Below, piece by piece: positions 1-10,285 of a DNA stretch of 64,000 nt. The stretch's first letter is position 1; each line of letters begins with the position of its first letter. The translations under genes were made by a program, and so were the position numbers. The stretch covers positions 48,058 to 112,057 of the forward strand of contig NZ_BCVZ01000013.1 in assembly GCF_001592005.1 (NCBI RefSeq), given 5' to 3'. The DNA is from Bacillus sonorensis NBRC 101234 = KCTC 13918. GTDB taxonomy: Bacteria > Bacillota > Bacilli > Bacillales > Bacillaceae. The notes under the pieces were generated by a model that had not been told where the DNA came from, made no database searches, and was given only the letters and a program-made list of their open reading frames with translations.

Positions 1-1
1 G

Positions 2-721
2 GAATATGCGGTGCTTTCTCTATTAGACTGGCGGTCTGAGGAGCACAAAGAACAATTCAGGAAAGCCGAGTCTGAACTGGGCGCGACTATTTCGACGATC
101 GCTCTGTTATCCGGATCTGTCGCCTGCGAAGGGCAACCGCTTGATCAATCATTATACGATGACCAGCCTCATCACCGCGAAATGAATGTTTCCGTCCGAC
201 GGATCGACATCAGCGACTGCTTCACAGCGCTTCCCTATCGCTCTGAACAGACAGGGGCGGCGCCGTTTGTGAAAGAGACAGGCCGCTTCGGCCTTTCTCA
301 CGAAGACAAATGCGGGGTCGAGACCGCTTGTCAGAAAGCCGCAGGACGCCTCAATGCCTTGCGGAAAGGCAAGCGCGTTTTGTGCCTTGGAACAGGGGAA
401 TTCATGTATCTTCCGCTGAAGATCGCGTCTCTTATGGGGGAGCATGTTGCTTATCATTCAACAACGCGAAGCCCGATCCATCCATCCGATGACGAAGGAT
501 ATGCGGTTAGGAACCGATTTTGCTTTCCGAATCCGGAAAACGAGTCAGTGCAGCATTTTATCTATAACCTGCCGAAGCGGGGCTATGATGAGGTGTTTTT
601 GTTCGTCGAAACATTTGTTGCGGAAGAATCCTTGCGGCCGATTCTTGCGATTTTCAGTGATAGAGAGATAGAGAATGTCAACATTGTGGCTTTTTCTAAA
701 GGAAGTGTCGGAAATGGCTGA
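2..721 (+). CDS. PRTase-TRSP protein of the Ter stress operon (5'-partial)
   Basis: The reading frame is open to the left edge (Glu-Tyr-Ala precede the first possible GTG at 11), so only the C-terminal part is present. The first ~50 residues look like the end of an orotate-PRTase-like fold (LLDWRSEE). The rest matches the TRSP domain that follows PRTase_2 in Ter-associated operons: a GTGEFMYLPL stretch, then STTRSPI and NRFCFPNP. In that family the PRTase is predicted to help build a nucleoside-like metabolite linked to tellurite/metal stress; the reaction is not proven. It is followed with an 8-base overlap by the second PRTase/PELOTA gene, so the two are translationally coupled. Family call fairly sure, function inferred. 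Confidence 0.75.
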   Translation, partial: EYAVLSLLDWRSEEHKEQFRKAESELGATISTIALLSGSVACEGQPLDQSLYDDQPHHREMNVSVRRIDISDCFTALPYRSEQTGAAPFVKETGRFGLSHEDKCGVETACQKAAGRLNALRKGKRVLCLGTGEFMYLPLKIASLMGEHVAYHSTTRSPIHPSDDEGYAVRNRFCFPNPENESVQHFIYNLPKRGYDEVFLFVETFVAEESLRPILAIFSDREIENVNIVAFSKGSVGNG

Positions 722-1823
722 TGCACCTGCGAAAATGGGCAGCTATCCCGCTTCTGATGTCACGTTTCTTTTGAAAGACTTGTCAGGCATTTCGATTGAG
801 AAAAGCACAGATGAAAGAGAAAGCCTGATTCAAAGCGGTACACATTATTCAGAAATGCTGCCTGTTGAATATAAACCGACTGAAGAGTACATGAACCTGT
901 TTTACGCTTCGCTGGAGGAAAGCAAGCGAAAAGTAGCGGAGGCTGTCGGGACTGTTGCTGAACAAATCGTTCAAAAACGGGGATTACATACAGTGCTTTG
1001 CAGCTTGGCGCGCGCCGGTACGCCAATCGGCGTCCTGATTAAACGGTACATTGAGTTTAAATATGAGGCGGCTCTTCCCCACTACAGCATCTCGATTATC
1101 CGGGACAGAGGCATTGATGAAAACGCCCTGCATTATATTCTGCGTCATCACCCGGGGGACTCGCTTGCATTTATCGACGGCTGGACGGGGAAAGGCGCGA
1201 TTACCAAGGAATTGACGCGGTCTCTCGATGGTTTTTATCAAGCATTTGGAACAAGGCTTTCTTCCGAACTGGCGGTTCTCGCCGATCCGGGATATTGCTC
1301 TTCTTTATTTGGAACGAGGGAGGACTTTCTCATTCCAAGCGCCTGCTTGAATTCCACCGTGTCCGGCTTGGTCAGCAGAACCGTTTTGAACGGGAAATGG
1401 ATTGGAAAAGAAGATTTCCACGGAGCGAAATTTTACGAAAATTTATTGGCGGAAGATGTATCAAACCTCTTTGTCGATACAATCGCCGCTGAATTTCCCG
1501 CCGTTGAAACCAAAGCCGCGGAAACGGCCGCCTTGCTTCTCGAACAAAGGGAGGAACCGGATTGGCGCGGCCTTACATCAGTCCGAAATATTCAGCATGA
1601 TTTCGGCATTGATAACGCGAATTTCATCAAACCCGGAGTGGGTGAGACGACGAGGGTTTTGCTGCGCAGAGTGCCCTGGAAAATTTTAATTCAGCCGGGC
1701 TCCCGGACAAGGCTTACACATATCTTGCTTCTTGCGGAAGACAGGGGTGTTCCTGTTGAGGAATACACCGATATGTCCTACAGCTGCTGCGGGTTGATAC
1801 GTCCGGTCGGGAGGGGCAAATGA
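714..1823 (+). CDS. StiP/PRTase-like protein with C-terminal PELOTA-type RNA-binding domain
   Basis: A 369-residue protein. I start it at ATG 714 because AAAGGAAG (698-705) lies 8 bases upstream; an in-frame ATG at 675 has no comparable site. Residues ~1-260 carry PRTase-like features (SIIRDRGID, then FIDGWTGKGAI, the expected PRPP-loop region). The last ~80 residues, ending in EDRGVPVEEY and SCCGLIRPVG, resemble the PELOTA_1 RNA-binding domain seen in Ter-operon proteins. Pfam names the N-terminal family StiP, a putative cysteine protease, so the assignment is contested. Its stop overlaps the next ATG (ATGA). Likely role: a step of the Ter-linked metabolite pathway (inference). Confidence 0.75.
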   Translation: MADAPAKMGSYPASDVTFLLKDLSGISIEKSTDERESLIQSGTHYSEMLPVEYKPTEEYMNLFYASLEESKRKVAEAVGTVAEQIVQKRGLHTVLCSLARAGTPIGVLIKRYIEFKYEAALPHYSISIIRDRGIDENALHYILRHHPGDSLAFIDGWTGKGAITKELTRSLDGFYQAFGTRLSSELAVLADPGYCSSLFGTREDFLIPSACLNSTVSGLVSRTVLNGKWIGKEDFHGAKFYENLLAEDVSNLFVDTIAAEFPAVETKAAETAALLLEQREEPDWRGLTSVRNIQHDFGIDNANFIKPGVGETTRVLLRRVPWKILIQPGSRTRLTHILLLAEDRGVPVEEYTDMSYSCCGLIRPVGRGK

Positions 1824-2641
1824 AAGCTTTTGCGAGTGATTTGGACAGAACATTGATTTATTCAAAAAAAATGATTGAGCTATATGGGGCGGACCGTGAG
1901 GACTATGAGCTGACCGAAACCCTTGACGGCAAAGAGATTTCCTATATATCGCGAAAGACGGCCCGGCATCTCCGCAAAATCCATCAAGACATGTACTTTA
2001 TTCCAGTGACAACCAGGACGACGGAGCAATATCAAAGAATCGCGTTTTTTCAAAAGGAGGTCATTCCTGAATACGCGGTGACAACCAATGGCGGCTGCAT
2101 TTTGCAAAATGGCAGTCCGATCAGGGAATGGTCAAGCTTTATCGAAAGCCGGCTTCAGTCTTGCATGCCGATGAAAGACATGCTGGGGGAGCTCGCAAAG
2201 CTCCCATTATCGGAAGCGGCGGAAAGAATCCGGACGGCTCACCATTATTTCGTTTATTTGATTTTAGGGGAGGAAGGCCTCAGGGGAATCAACGCCGCTT
2301 GCGTAAAAGCGTGGGCCGCTGATAAAGGATGGCAGGCGTCCCTGCAAGGGAGGAAGCTCTATTTTATCCCGGAGCCGCTGAATAAATGGAGAGCTGTTGA
2401 TTATTTGAAACGCGAGTTGAACATTGATGAAGTGTATACCGCGGGTGATTCGCTGTTGGACTTTGAGTTGATCGCTCAAGCCGACTACGGTGTTTCGCCC
2501 GCTCACGGAGAGGTGCTTCACCACTATCCAGATCTCAATGCGACAATGCATCCGGGCATGAAAGCGGCGGATGAAATCACAGAGCATATTGTGAAGCTTG
2601 GCGCCGCCCGGCCGACAAAACCAAACAATATTTTAGGATGA
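1820..2641 (+). CDS. HAD-superfamily phosphatase of the Ter operon
   Basis: A 273-residue HAD hydrolase, with all four motif positions visible: DLDRT (Asp7 nucleophile, Asp9 general acid, Thr11), VTTRT as motif II, a Lys in the KWRAVDYLK region as motif III, and GDSLLDFEL as motif IV supplying metal ligands. Length and cap layout fit Cof/sucrose-phosphatase-like type II enzymes. Start ATG 1820 shares ATGA with the preceding stop, so expression is coupled. In Ter-associated biosynthetic operons a HAD phosphatase accompanies the PRTases, presumably dephosphorylating a nucleotide-like intermediate; substrate unknown. Confidence 0.85.
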   Translation: MKAFASDLDRTLIYSKKMIELYGADREDYELTETLDGKEISYISRKTARHLRKIHQDMYFIPVTTRTTEQYQRIAFFQKEVIPEYAVTTNGGCILQNGSPIREWSSFIESRLQSCMPMKDMLGELAKLPLSEAAERIRTAHHYFVYLILGEEGLRGINAACVKAWAADKGWQASLQGRKLYFIPEPLNKWRAVDYLKRELNIDEVYTAGDSLLDFELIAQADYGVSPAHGEVLHHYPDLNATMHPGMKAADEITEHIVKLGAARPTKPNNILG

Positions 2642-2647
2642 TCAGTC

Positions 2648-2917
2648 ATGATTAAAATAATCGATCTCAGCAGCCGCGAGATTCTCAGTTCCCAGCAAGC
2701 CTGTGAGGAATGGGGGATTGATTCGTCAACGCTGCGCAAAAGAGTCCATGATTTTCCGGTAGGCACAATCAGAAAGTTTGGGACTACCTATGCGGTGACA
2801 AGAGCGGGCATGTGCGCCGTATTCGGCAGCAGCAACGAAAATCAAGCGGAAAGAAGGGGGGCGACTGAGCGCTATGAATCAGCAGGTCAACATTCAAACC
2901 GCACAGATCAAAGATGA
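2648..2917 (+). CDS. Small helix-turn-helix protein between the HAD gene and yceG
   Basis: 89 residues. Residues ~10-60 look like an excisionase/MerR-type winged HTH: a helix (SSQQACEEWG), a turn, then IDSSTLRKRV and a beta hairpin (GTIRKFGTTYAVTRAGM). The last ~30 residues are polar and are encoded in the 44 bases that overlap the yceG start, so they may exist mainly because of that overlap. GGA at 2636-2638 lies 9 bases before the ATG. It may be a DNA-binding regulator or an adaptor of the Ter operon. I do not recognise a characterised homologue. Confidence 0.6.
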   Translation: MIKIIDLSSREILSSQQACEEWGIDSSTLRKRVHDFPVGTIRKFGTTYAVTRAGMCAVFGSSNENQAERRGATERYESAGQHSNRTDQR

Positions 2918-4478
2918 TGAATGGAAACAGGTGATCCATCAGCCGTTGTCAGAAAGAACCCCTTATGAAACAGGCGGATCATTGACGATCACTCGTGTTG
3001 CGGGCCGGATACTGGGAACGCCGCATGATGAAACAGACTACTACATTTATTTGCATGAACTGTACGAATCTGGAGATGTTCACATTTTAAGCGAGACGCT
3101 TGATAAAACAATTGATCAGGAAAGATTTCAGGCCGTTCAGCACATCCATATGATCAACCAGAAGGAAAAGGGGCTGTCGGTCAACCGATTTGCCGCCTTC
3201 CTCGACGGAGAGCAGCTCATTGTTAAGCATTCCCATCCCGGGATGCACCGGCATTTGCGACAGGCTTTTATCGAAGTGCTGAAAACTTTTCAATCTTTCC
3301 ATGAACAAGGCTTTAACCATCCTGACTTCCGCAGGGTACTATTGGACCTTGTGAAATGGATGGGCAATCATCTTGAGCCTTGGCTGAAAACGGCCGATAT
3401 TGAAAAAGCAATGCCGCGGGTCATTTGGTACGGGGATGCTACAAAAAGCCAGATCTATTTTTTATATTACCTGATGCTCATCGGGTGCGATGTGCTGATT
3501 TTTCATCCGGAAGGAAAGGATCAATTTCAAGTGATCGACCCGGATCAAACATGTTCTTTTGTGTACACTTATCCGGGAACCTCGGCGCTGGTACCGTTCC
3601 CGACGGAAAAACCGCAGCGGAAGTCAACGGTGGCATACCGCTCAACGAAAGAATTGGACAGCGTGCTGCACAATGAAGATTCCCTGATGTTTAAGCCTTG
3701 GCAATTCAGGGAGCACACACCGGTCTCCGTTACGCTGAAGACCACGTATGATGAGCTGTTTTTAATTGCGAAGGAACGCGCCTTTATCCGCCCGAATTTC
3801 AAGGCGGGCACACATACGGTCGAGATTCCAAATGTATTTGCGATGATTATGGGCAAATCAGCCAATGAAAAAGAGTACTGGGATCGTTTGCAGACGTTAA
3901 CGGAGTACAAGGAATCCCACACGATCAGGCGCTTCCCGTTTACAGAGGAAGTGAACGCAAATTATCAATTTCACTACAGCGATGCCCTTGATCAGACGGG
4001 GCAAATCAATCCCGGCCGACTGATGGAGAGCCATATATGGCGTTATAAACATTTGCCTGAGGGTGTTCAGCGCGGAATCGCGGAAGCTGTCTCACGAATG
4101 TGCAAAAGTGCGAAGCTCTTGCCGCAAAACGGTGAAAGCGAAACGGATGTCCAGCTTTACCTGTTTACCCAGGCGGTCAATCTGCCGGCTGTGCTGTTGA
4201 ACGTCATTCAAACGTTTGACTATGCGCAAACCGTGCCGAAGCTGATCCTGTATCATACCGAACAGACCGGAGCGCTGTCTCGCTCAGACGCCGCGGCGCT
4301 GCTCTTATTAAATGAAATCGGCGTCGATATCATCGTTTATAATCCGCCGGGACACAAGTGCATTGATCATTATATTGATGATCAGCAGTTTGATACCCAC
4401 TGGCTTGATGAAATGTCTTTCAATCAGGAGTTCAAAGAGCCGTCAATTGTACGGAAATTCATAAATAAAATTTTTTGA
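2874..4478 (+). CDS. yceG: YceG-family protein of the tellurite-resistance operon
   Basis: 534 residues, close to B. subtilis YceG (~537). Cytoplasmic with no signal peptide or membrane segment. The family is found only next to yceH/TelA and TerD-type genes and has no known biochemical activity. Visible landmarks are IWYGDATKSQIYFLYYL near residue 190 and a related C-terminal segment with LILYHTEQTGALSRSDA, HKCIDHYIDD and YNPPGH, suggesting two similar Rossmann-like halves (my reading). The start overlaps the HTH gene by 44 bases; yceH follows after 14 bases with a GAAGGGGG ribosome-binding site. Confidence 0.9.
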   Translation: MNQQVNIQTAQIKDDEWKQVIHQPLSERTPYETGGSLTITRVAGRILGTPHDETDYYIYLHELYESGDVHILSETLDKTIDQERFQAVQHIHMINQKEKGLSVNRFAAFLDGEQLIVKHSHPGMHRHLRQAFIEVLKTFQSFHEQGFNHPDFRRVLLDLVKWMGNHLEPWLKTADIEKAMPRVIWYGDATKSQIYFLYYLMLIGCDVLIFHPEGKDQFQVIDPDQTCSFVYTYPGTSALVPFPTEKPQRKSTVAYRSTKELDSVLHNEDSLMFKPWQFREHTPVSVTLKTTYDELFLIAKERAFIRPNFKAGTHTVEIPNVFAMIMGKSANEKEYWDRLQTLTEYKESHTIRRFPFTEEVNANYQFHYSDALDQTGQINPGRLMESHIWRYKHLPEGVQRGIAEAVSRMCKSAKLLPQNGESETDVQLYLFTQAVNLPAVLLNVIQTFDYAQTVPKLILYHTEQTGALSRSDAAALLLLNEIGVDIIVYNPPGHKCIDHYIDDQQFDTHWLDEMSFNQEFKEPSIVRKFINKIF

Positions 4479-4492
4479 AGGGGGCCATCTAA

Positions 4493-5587
4493 ATGGCAAA
4501 TAAAACGGAAACAAGCCTCGTCAATATAAACAAAGAGGAAGAAATCTCGATTGAAAAAGCGGAGGACATCCGCGCCAAGCTGCGCCAGGAGCCTGAGGTG
4601 CAAAGCCTCGCCCAGCAGATTGACGCCAAAAACCAGGTGGCGCTGCTGGAATTCGGGAAGGAGCCTGCTCTGGAAATCTCGAAGTTCTCCGACCGCATTC
4701 TCTCGATGATGAGAACAAACAGTGTGACAGATTCAGGGGCCATGCTGACGCAGCTCGGCAAAATCATGGACCGCTTTGACAAAAACGATTTTGAAGAACC
4801 GAAAGGCCTGCTGTCAAAAATCTTTAAGCGCGGAAACAGCATGATCGAAAAAATATTTAAAAAGTATCAGACGCTTGGCGGAGAAATCGAAAAGATCAAT
4901 GTCGAGATTTCCAAATATAAAGATGAAATGACCAAATCGACAATCACGCTTGATGAGATGTATGAGAACAACCTCAACTACTATATGGAACTCGAAAAAT
5001 ACGTTGTAGCCGGCCAAATGAAAATAGAGGAATTGAAGCAGCTTGTACCTGAATATGAAGCGAAAGCTGCAAGCGGCAACCAGATGGCGCAGATGGAGCT
5101 TGATACGCTGAGAAACGGCATTCAAGCGCTGGAAGAGCGGGTGTATGATCTCGACATGGCGCGGATGGTCGCGATCCAAACCGCACCGCAAATCCGCCTG
5201 CTCCAGCGCGGAAATACAAAGCTGATCGGAAAAATCAACTCCGCGTTCATCATTACGATACCGATTTTCAAAAACGGCATCATCCAGGCTGTTACGGCCA
5301 AGCGCCAAAAGCTTGTCGCTGATTCTATGAGCGAACTCGACCGCCGTACAAATGAAATGCTCAAGCGCAACGCGGAAAACATTTCAAATCAATCCGTCGA
5401 GATTGCGAGAATGTCAGGCAGACCGAGCATCGATATTGAAACCATTGAACAATCATGGAATACGATTGTAAAAGGCATGCAGGAGACAAAGCAGATCGAG
5501 GAAGAAAACAAACGCCTTCGCGAAGAAGGATCAAAGCGTATTCTGGAGCTGCAGAACAATATGAAAAGAACCGCGCTGAACGGATAA
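4493..5587 (+). CDS. yceH: YceH, TelA/KlaA-family toxic anion resistance protein
   Basis: 364 residues, the length of B. subtilis YceH (363). The protein is almost entirely helical, acidic and Lys/Glu-rich, with long coiled-coil segments (residues ~110-210 and ~330-360) typical of TelA. No membrane segment. Family members confer tellurite or cell-envelope stress tolerance together with TerD-type calcium-binding proteins, probably as membrane-associated scaffolds (established association, unknown mechanism). It is the last gene of the operon; a GC hairpin with a T-run follows immediately. Confidence 0.92.
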   Translation: MANKTETSLVNINKEEEISIEKAEDIRAKLRQEPEVQSLAQQIDAKNQVALLEFGKEPALEISKFSDRILSMMRTNSVTDSGAMLTQLGKIMDRFDKNDFEEPKGLLSKIFKRGNSMIEKIFKKYQTLGGEIEKINVEISKYKDEMTKSTITLDEMYENNLNYYMELEKYVVAGQMKIEELKQLVPEYEAKAASGNQMAQMELDTLRNGIQALEERVYDLDMARMVAIQTAPQIRLLQRGNTKLIGKINSAFIITIPIFKNGIIQAVTAKRQKLVADSMSELDRRTNEMLKRNAENISNQSVEIARMSGRPSIDIETIEQSWNTIVKGMQETKQIEEENKRLREEGSKRILELQNNMKRTALNG

Positions 5588-5592
5588 TAAGG

Positions 5593-5619
5593 AGCCGCCC
5601 GTTTCAAGGGGGGCTTTTT
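5593..5619 (+). terminator. Terminator after yceH
   Basis: AGCCGCCC pairs with GGGGGGCT with one G-G mismatch, around a short GTTTCAA loop, followed by TTTTT. It starts six bases after the yceH stop. The rest of the 358-base gap up to opuAA (5620-5945) is AT-rich and holds the opuA promoter region and no gene that I can see. Confidence 0.75.
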
Positions 5620-5829
5620 GTACTCATAAATAGTTTCATAAAATGCTAGTTGGATGCAATACGATAATATATGCATGTTTTTTACTTCATCAAATGAAAA
5701 TGGACAGAAATTGGTGAGAAAAGTCCCGGTTTCCAAGCGTTTTTACCACTGGTCTCGTCTAATCGGATTTTATCGTTTAAAGAGTATTTATAAGTATATG
5801 GGAGGATTTTGGAGTATATATAGCGATTG

Positions 5830-5859
5830 TTAACTATGAAAATAACATTTCAGTATAGT
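5830..5859 (+). promoter_or_regulatory. Candidate opuA promoter
   Basis: TTAACT, an 18-base spacer and TATAGT lie ~90 bases before the opuAA start. The -10 is good and the -35 weak, as expected for an osmotically induced sigma-A promoter. Judged by eye; the real start site could differ. Confidence 0.4.
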
Positions 5860-5945
5860 TTGTGCAATTTAAGCTGAATATGCTGTTTGAATGAAACACC
5901 AAAAACATGTTACGGTTAAAAAGATGCTTAAAATGGAGGGATAGA

Positions 5946-7205
5946 ATGAGTATAGAAGATAAAGATATAAAAATAAAAGTTAAAAAAGTATCTAAAATCT
6001 TTGGGAAACAATCTAAAAAAGCCGCACAAATGCTGGCAAACGGTAAAACAAAAAAAGAAATATTAAAAGCAACTGGTGCGACAGTCGGGGTCAACCAGGC
6101 TGACTTTGATGTGTATAACGGTGAGATATTTGTCATCATGGGTCTATCAGGAAGCGGAAAATCCACTTTGGTGCGGATGCTGAATCGGTTAATTGAACCG
6201 ACCGCCGGCGAAATTTATATTGATGGTGACATGATAACAAATATGTCAAAAGACCAGCTTCGCGAAGTTCGGCGTAAAAAAATCAGTATGGTCTTTCAAA
6301 AGTTTGCTTTATTTCCCCACCGTACGATACTGCAGAATACCGAATATGGACTGGAATTGCAGGGTGTAGATAAAGAAACAAGGAAACAAAAAGCGCTTGA
6401 ATCCCTTCGCCTGGTCGGCCTTGAGGGGTATGAAGACCAGCTTCCCGATCAATTGAGCGGAGGAATGCAACAGCGCGTAGGCCTTGCCAGGGCGCTTACA
6501 AATGATCCTGACATTCTGCTTATGGACGAAGCGTTCAGCGCGCTTGATCCGCTGATCAGAAAAGATATGCAGGATGAACTGTTGGAGCTTCACGACTCTG
6601 TCGGAAAGACGATTATTTTCATCACCCACGATCTTGATGAAGCGCTCAGAATCGGCGACAGAATCGCACTGATGAAAGATGGAAACATTGTGCAGATCGG
6701 CACGCCTGAAGAAATCTTAATGAATCCGTCCAACGAGTATGTTGAACGTTTCGTAGAAGATGTCGATTTATCGAAAGTATTAACGGCGGGACATATTATG
6801 AAACGCGCTGAAACGGTCCGCATTGACAAAGGTCCGAGGGTTGCGCTCACATTGATGAAAAACCTGGGAATCTCATCCATCTATGCTGTGGATAAACATA
6901 AGCGCCTATTAGGCGTCATTTCCGCGGAATCTGCCAAAAAAGCGGCGGAATCAGGAAACGATTTAGAAGCCGTTCTTCAAAAAGAAATGACGACCGTCCA
7001 TGAAGATACGGTATTGACTGAGATTTTCGAACCGGTTTCTGACGCCAACATTCCAATTGCCGTGGTAGACGATAAAAACAGAATGAAGGGCATTGTCGTG
7101 AGAGGTGCTTTGATCGGCGCTCTTTCCGGAGACAACCAATATATTAATCTGCCGGATGAACAAAGCGCATCTGAGGAAGATGCCATCGTTGAGGAGGTGA
7201 ACTAA
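5946..7205 (+). CDS. opuAA: Glycine betaine ABC transporter ATPase OpuAA
   Basis: ATPase that drives high-affinity uptake of the osmoprotectants glycine betaine and proline betaine. 419 residues from ATG 5946, chosen because GGAGGG (5935-5940) sits 5 bases upstream and the product then begins like B. subtilis OpuAA; a 13-codon in-frame extension upstream lacks support. Walker A GLSGSGKST at 66-74, signature LSGGMQQR near 172, Walker B LLMDEAFSALD, then two CBS domains from ~280 that sense ionic strength in this family. First gene of opuAA-AB-AC, abutting opuAB. Confidence 0.97.
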   Translation: MSIEDKDIKIKVKKVSKIFGKQSKKAAQMLANGKTKKEILKATGATVGVNQADFDVYNGEIFVIMGLSGSGKSTLVRMLNRLIEPTAGEIYIDGDMITNMSKDQLREVRRKKISMVFQKFALFPHRTILQNTEYGLELQGVDKETRKQKALESLRLVGLEGYEDQLPDQLSGGMQQRVGLARALTNDPDILLMDEAFSALDPLIRKDMQDELLELHDSVGKTIIFITHDLDEALRIGDRIALMKDGNIVQIGTPEEILMNPSNEYVERFVEDVDLSKVLTAGHIMKRAETVRIDKGPRVALTLMKNLGISSIYAVDKHKRLLGVISAESAKKAAESGNDLEAVLQKEMTTVHEDTVLTEIFEPVSDANIPIAVVDDKNRMKGIVVRGALIGALSGDNQYINLPDEQSASEEDAIVEEVN

Positions 7206-8932
<1,727 letters not shown>

Positions 8933-8936
8933 ACAA

Positions 8937-8967
8937 AACCTCTCAGCTCCGGCTGAGAGGTTTTTTT
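8937..8967. terminator. Bidirectional terminator between opuAC and amhX
   Basis: Perfect 11-bp stem AACCTCTCAGC/GCTGAGAGGTT with a TCCG loop, T-run on the + side and A-run on the - side. It can end both the opuA operon and the convergent amhX gene. Confidence 0.92.
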
Positions 8968-8975
8968 CGTGAAGT

Positions 8976-10127
8976 TTAGCTGACGCTGACTTCCATGTCA
9001 CTGCCGATTTTTTCAAACGTCTTCAACACTACTTCGGTTAAAATGTCGGCTCCGGTAAACATGGCATCCCTGTCAAAGGTCATCTTCGGGTGATGGAGGC
9101 CGGGTATGAGGCCGCAGCCGAGCCCGAGCATTGTCGCCTTGAGATGAGGACGTTTCACAGAATAATAATGAAAATCTTCTCCTCCCGTTGTGACGAGCGG
9201 CTTATCGAGGTTCTCTGCGCCGATTACGTTACTGATCGCCTCCGCCATAATGGCGATCGCCGCTTCGTTTTTAACGGCCGCCGGGAGGCTGTCTTCTTTA
9301 TGTAGTTCGATGGTTGCCCCGAATGATTCGGCCACGGCCTGGCAGGCAAGTTCTGTTTCTCTTTCCAGTGCTTCCATCGCTTCATTTGTCTGAGCCCTTA
9401 AATCCAGACTGAAACTGGCTTTGCCCGGAATAATATTGGCGCTTTCTCCGCCTGCCTGAAGCTTTGTCATCTTGACAGTATGCGGCGTCATCGGATCGAT
9501 GTGAATGTGGGCGAGCTTGTGGACGAGCGTCGCCGCGATTTCGATGCTGTTTTTTCCGAGATGCGGACGCGCACCGTGGGCTTCTTCCCCGATGATGGTC
9601 CCTTCAATATGCCGGCTTGCGCCGTGCAATATCGCAGGGGCGCATCTCCCGTTCGATGTTTCCTGGACAGGGCGCACATGAACGCCGTAAAGATAATCGA
9701 CATCGTCCAAAATGCCTTTTTCAATCATTTTTAAAGCGCCTCCGCCTTTTTCTTCCGCCGGCTGAAAAATGAAGCGGATCGTTCCCTTAGGCAGCTCCCG
9801 TTGCTCTTTCAAGGCCATTAAAGTTCCAAGCGCCATCGTCATGTGGGAATCGTGCCCGCATGAATGATTGGCCTGAAATGTTCCGTCGACTTCCTGCCAG
9901 AGGGCGTCGATATCAGCACGGACAGCTACTACCGGTGAGCCTTCGCCAATTTCGCCGATGACACCGGTACAGTCTGCAAATGTCTTTGTACGGCAGCCGT
10001 TTTCTTCTAATTGTTCCTTGAGAAATGCCGTTGTCTGATGCTCCTTCCAGCTGACTTCCGGGTGTTTGTGCAGGTGTTCGAAAATGTTGATCATCTTTTG
10101 TTTGATATGGTCTGTTAATGATGCCAT
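8976..10127 (-). CDS. amhX: M20D-family amidohydrolase AmhX
   Basis: Metal-dependent aminoacylase/amidohydrolase that releases amino acids from N-acyl or amide conjugates; cytoplasmic. 383 residues, the same as B. subtilis AmhX. I start at ATG 10127, seven bases after AGGAGG; the TTG two codons upstream would sit only one base from it. Di-metal ligands are visible in [18 protein letters not shown], the PAEEKGGGA glutamates and the late HHPKMTFD histidine. The internal dimerisation domain follows near residue 180. It diverges from transporter gene ycgA, suggesting import and cleavage of the same amide substrate (inference, by analogy with abg genes). Confidence 0.93.
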   Translation of the reverse strand: MASLTDHIKQKMINIFEHLHKHPEVSWKEHQTTAFLKEQLEENGCRTKTFADCTGVIGEIGEGSPVVAVRADIDALWQEVDGTFQANHSCGHDSHMTMALGTLMALKEQRELPKGTIRFIFQPAEEKGGGALKMIEKGILDDVDYLYGVHVRPVQETSNGRCAPAILHGASRHIEGTIIGEEAHGARPHLGKNSIEIAATLVHKLAHIHIDPMTPHTVKMTKLQAGGESANIIPGKASFSLDLRAQTNEAMEALERETELACQAVAESFGATIELHKEDSLPAAVKNEAAIAIMAEAISNVIGAENLDKPLVTTGGEDFHYYSVKRPHLKATMLGLGCGLIPGLHHPKMTFDRDAMFTGADILTEVVLKTFEKIGSDMEVSVS

Positions 10128-10173
10128 CGTCAAACCTCCTAATCGTTTTATTTATGACATTTCATAAAATCAG

Positions 10174-10203
10174 TTGAAACCGGAGAATGAGGTTGTCTAT
10201 AAT
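10174..10203 (+). promoter_or_regulatory. ycgA promoter
   Basis: TTGAAA, an 18-base spacer and a perfect TATAAT, 83 bases before the ycgA start. This is one of the best sigma-A matches in the window. Confidence 0.7.
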
Positions 10204-10218
10204 ATAGCACATGTATTT

Positions 10219-10233
10219 ATTTTTCTGAATAAT
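10219..10233 (+). promoter_or_regulatory. CodY-like site downstream of the ycgA promoter
   Basis: ATTTTTCTGAATAAT matches the CodY consensus AATTTTCWGAAAATT at 12 of 15 positions. A second, weaker copy (ATATTTTAGAAAATA) follows at 10237-10251. The position just downstream of the -10 fits repression when branched-chain amino acids and GTP are plentiful. Confidence 0.5.
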
Positions 10234-10285
10234 TTGATATTTTAGAAAATAGTTGCTGCATTATTTGAAGGAGGAGATTGAAAAC

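Noticed and set aside
4814..5308. 164-codon minus-strand ORF inside yceH
   Set aside because: Antisense shadow of the yceH coding sequence; Phe/His-rich product without a ribosome-binding site.
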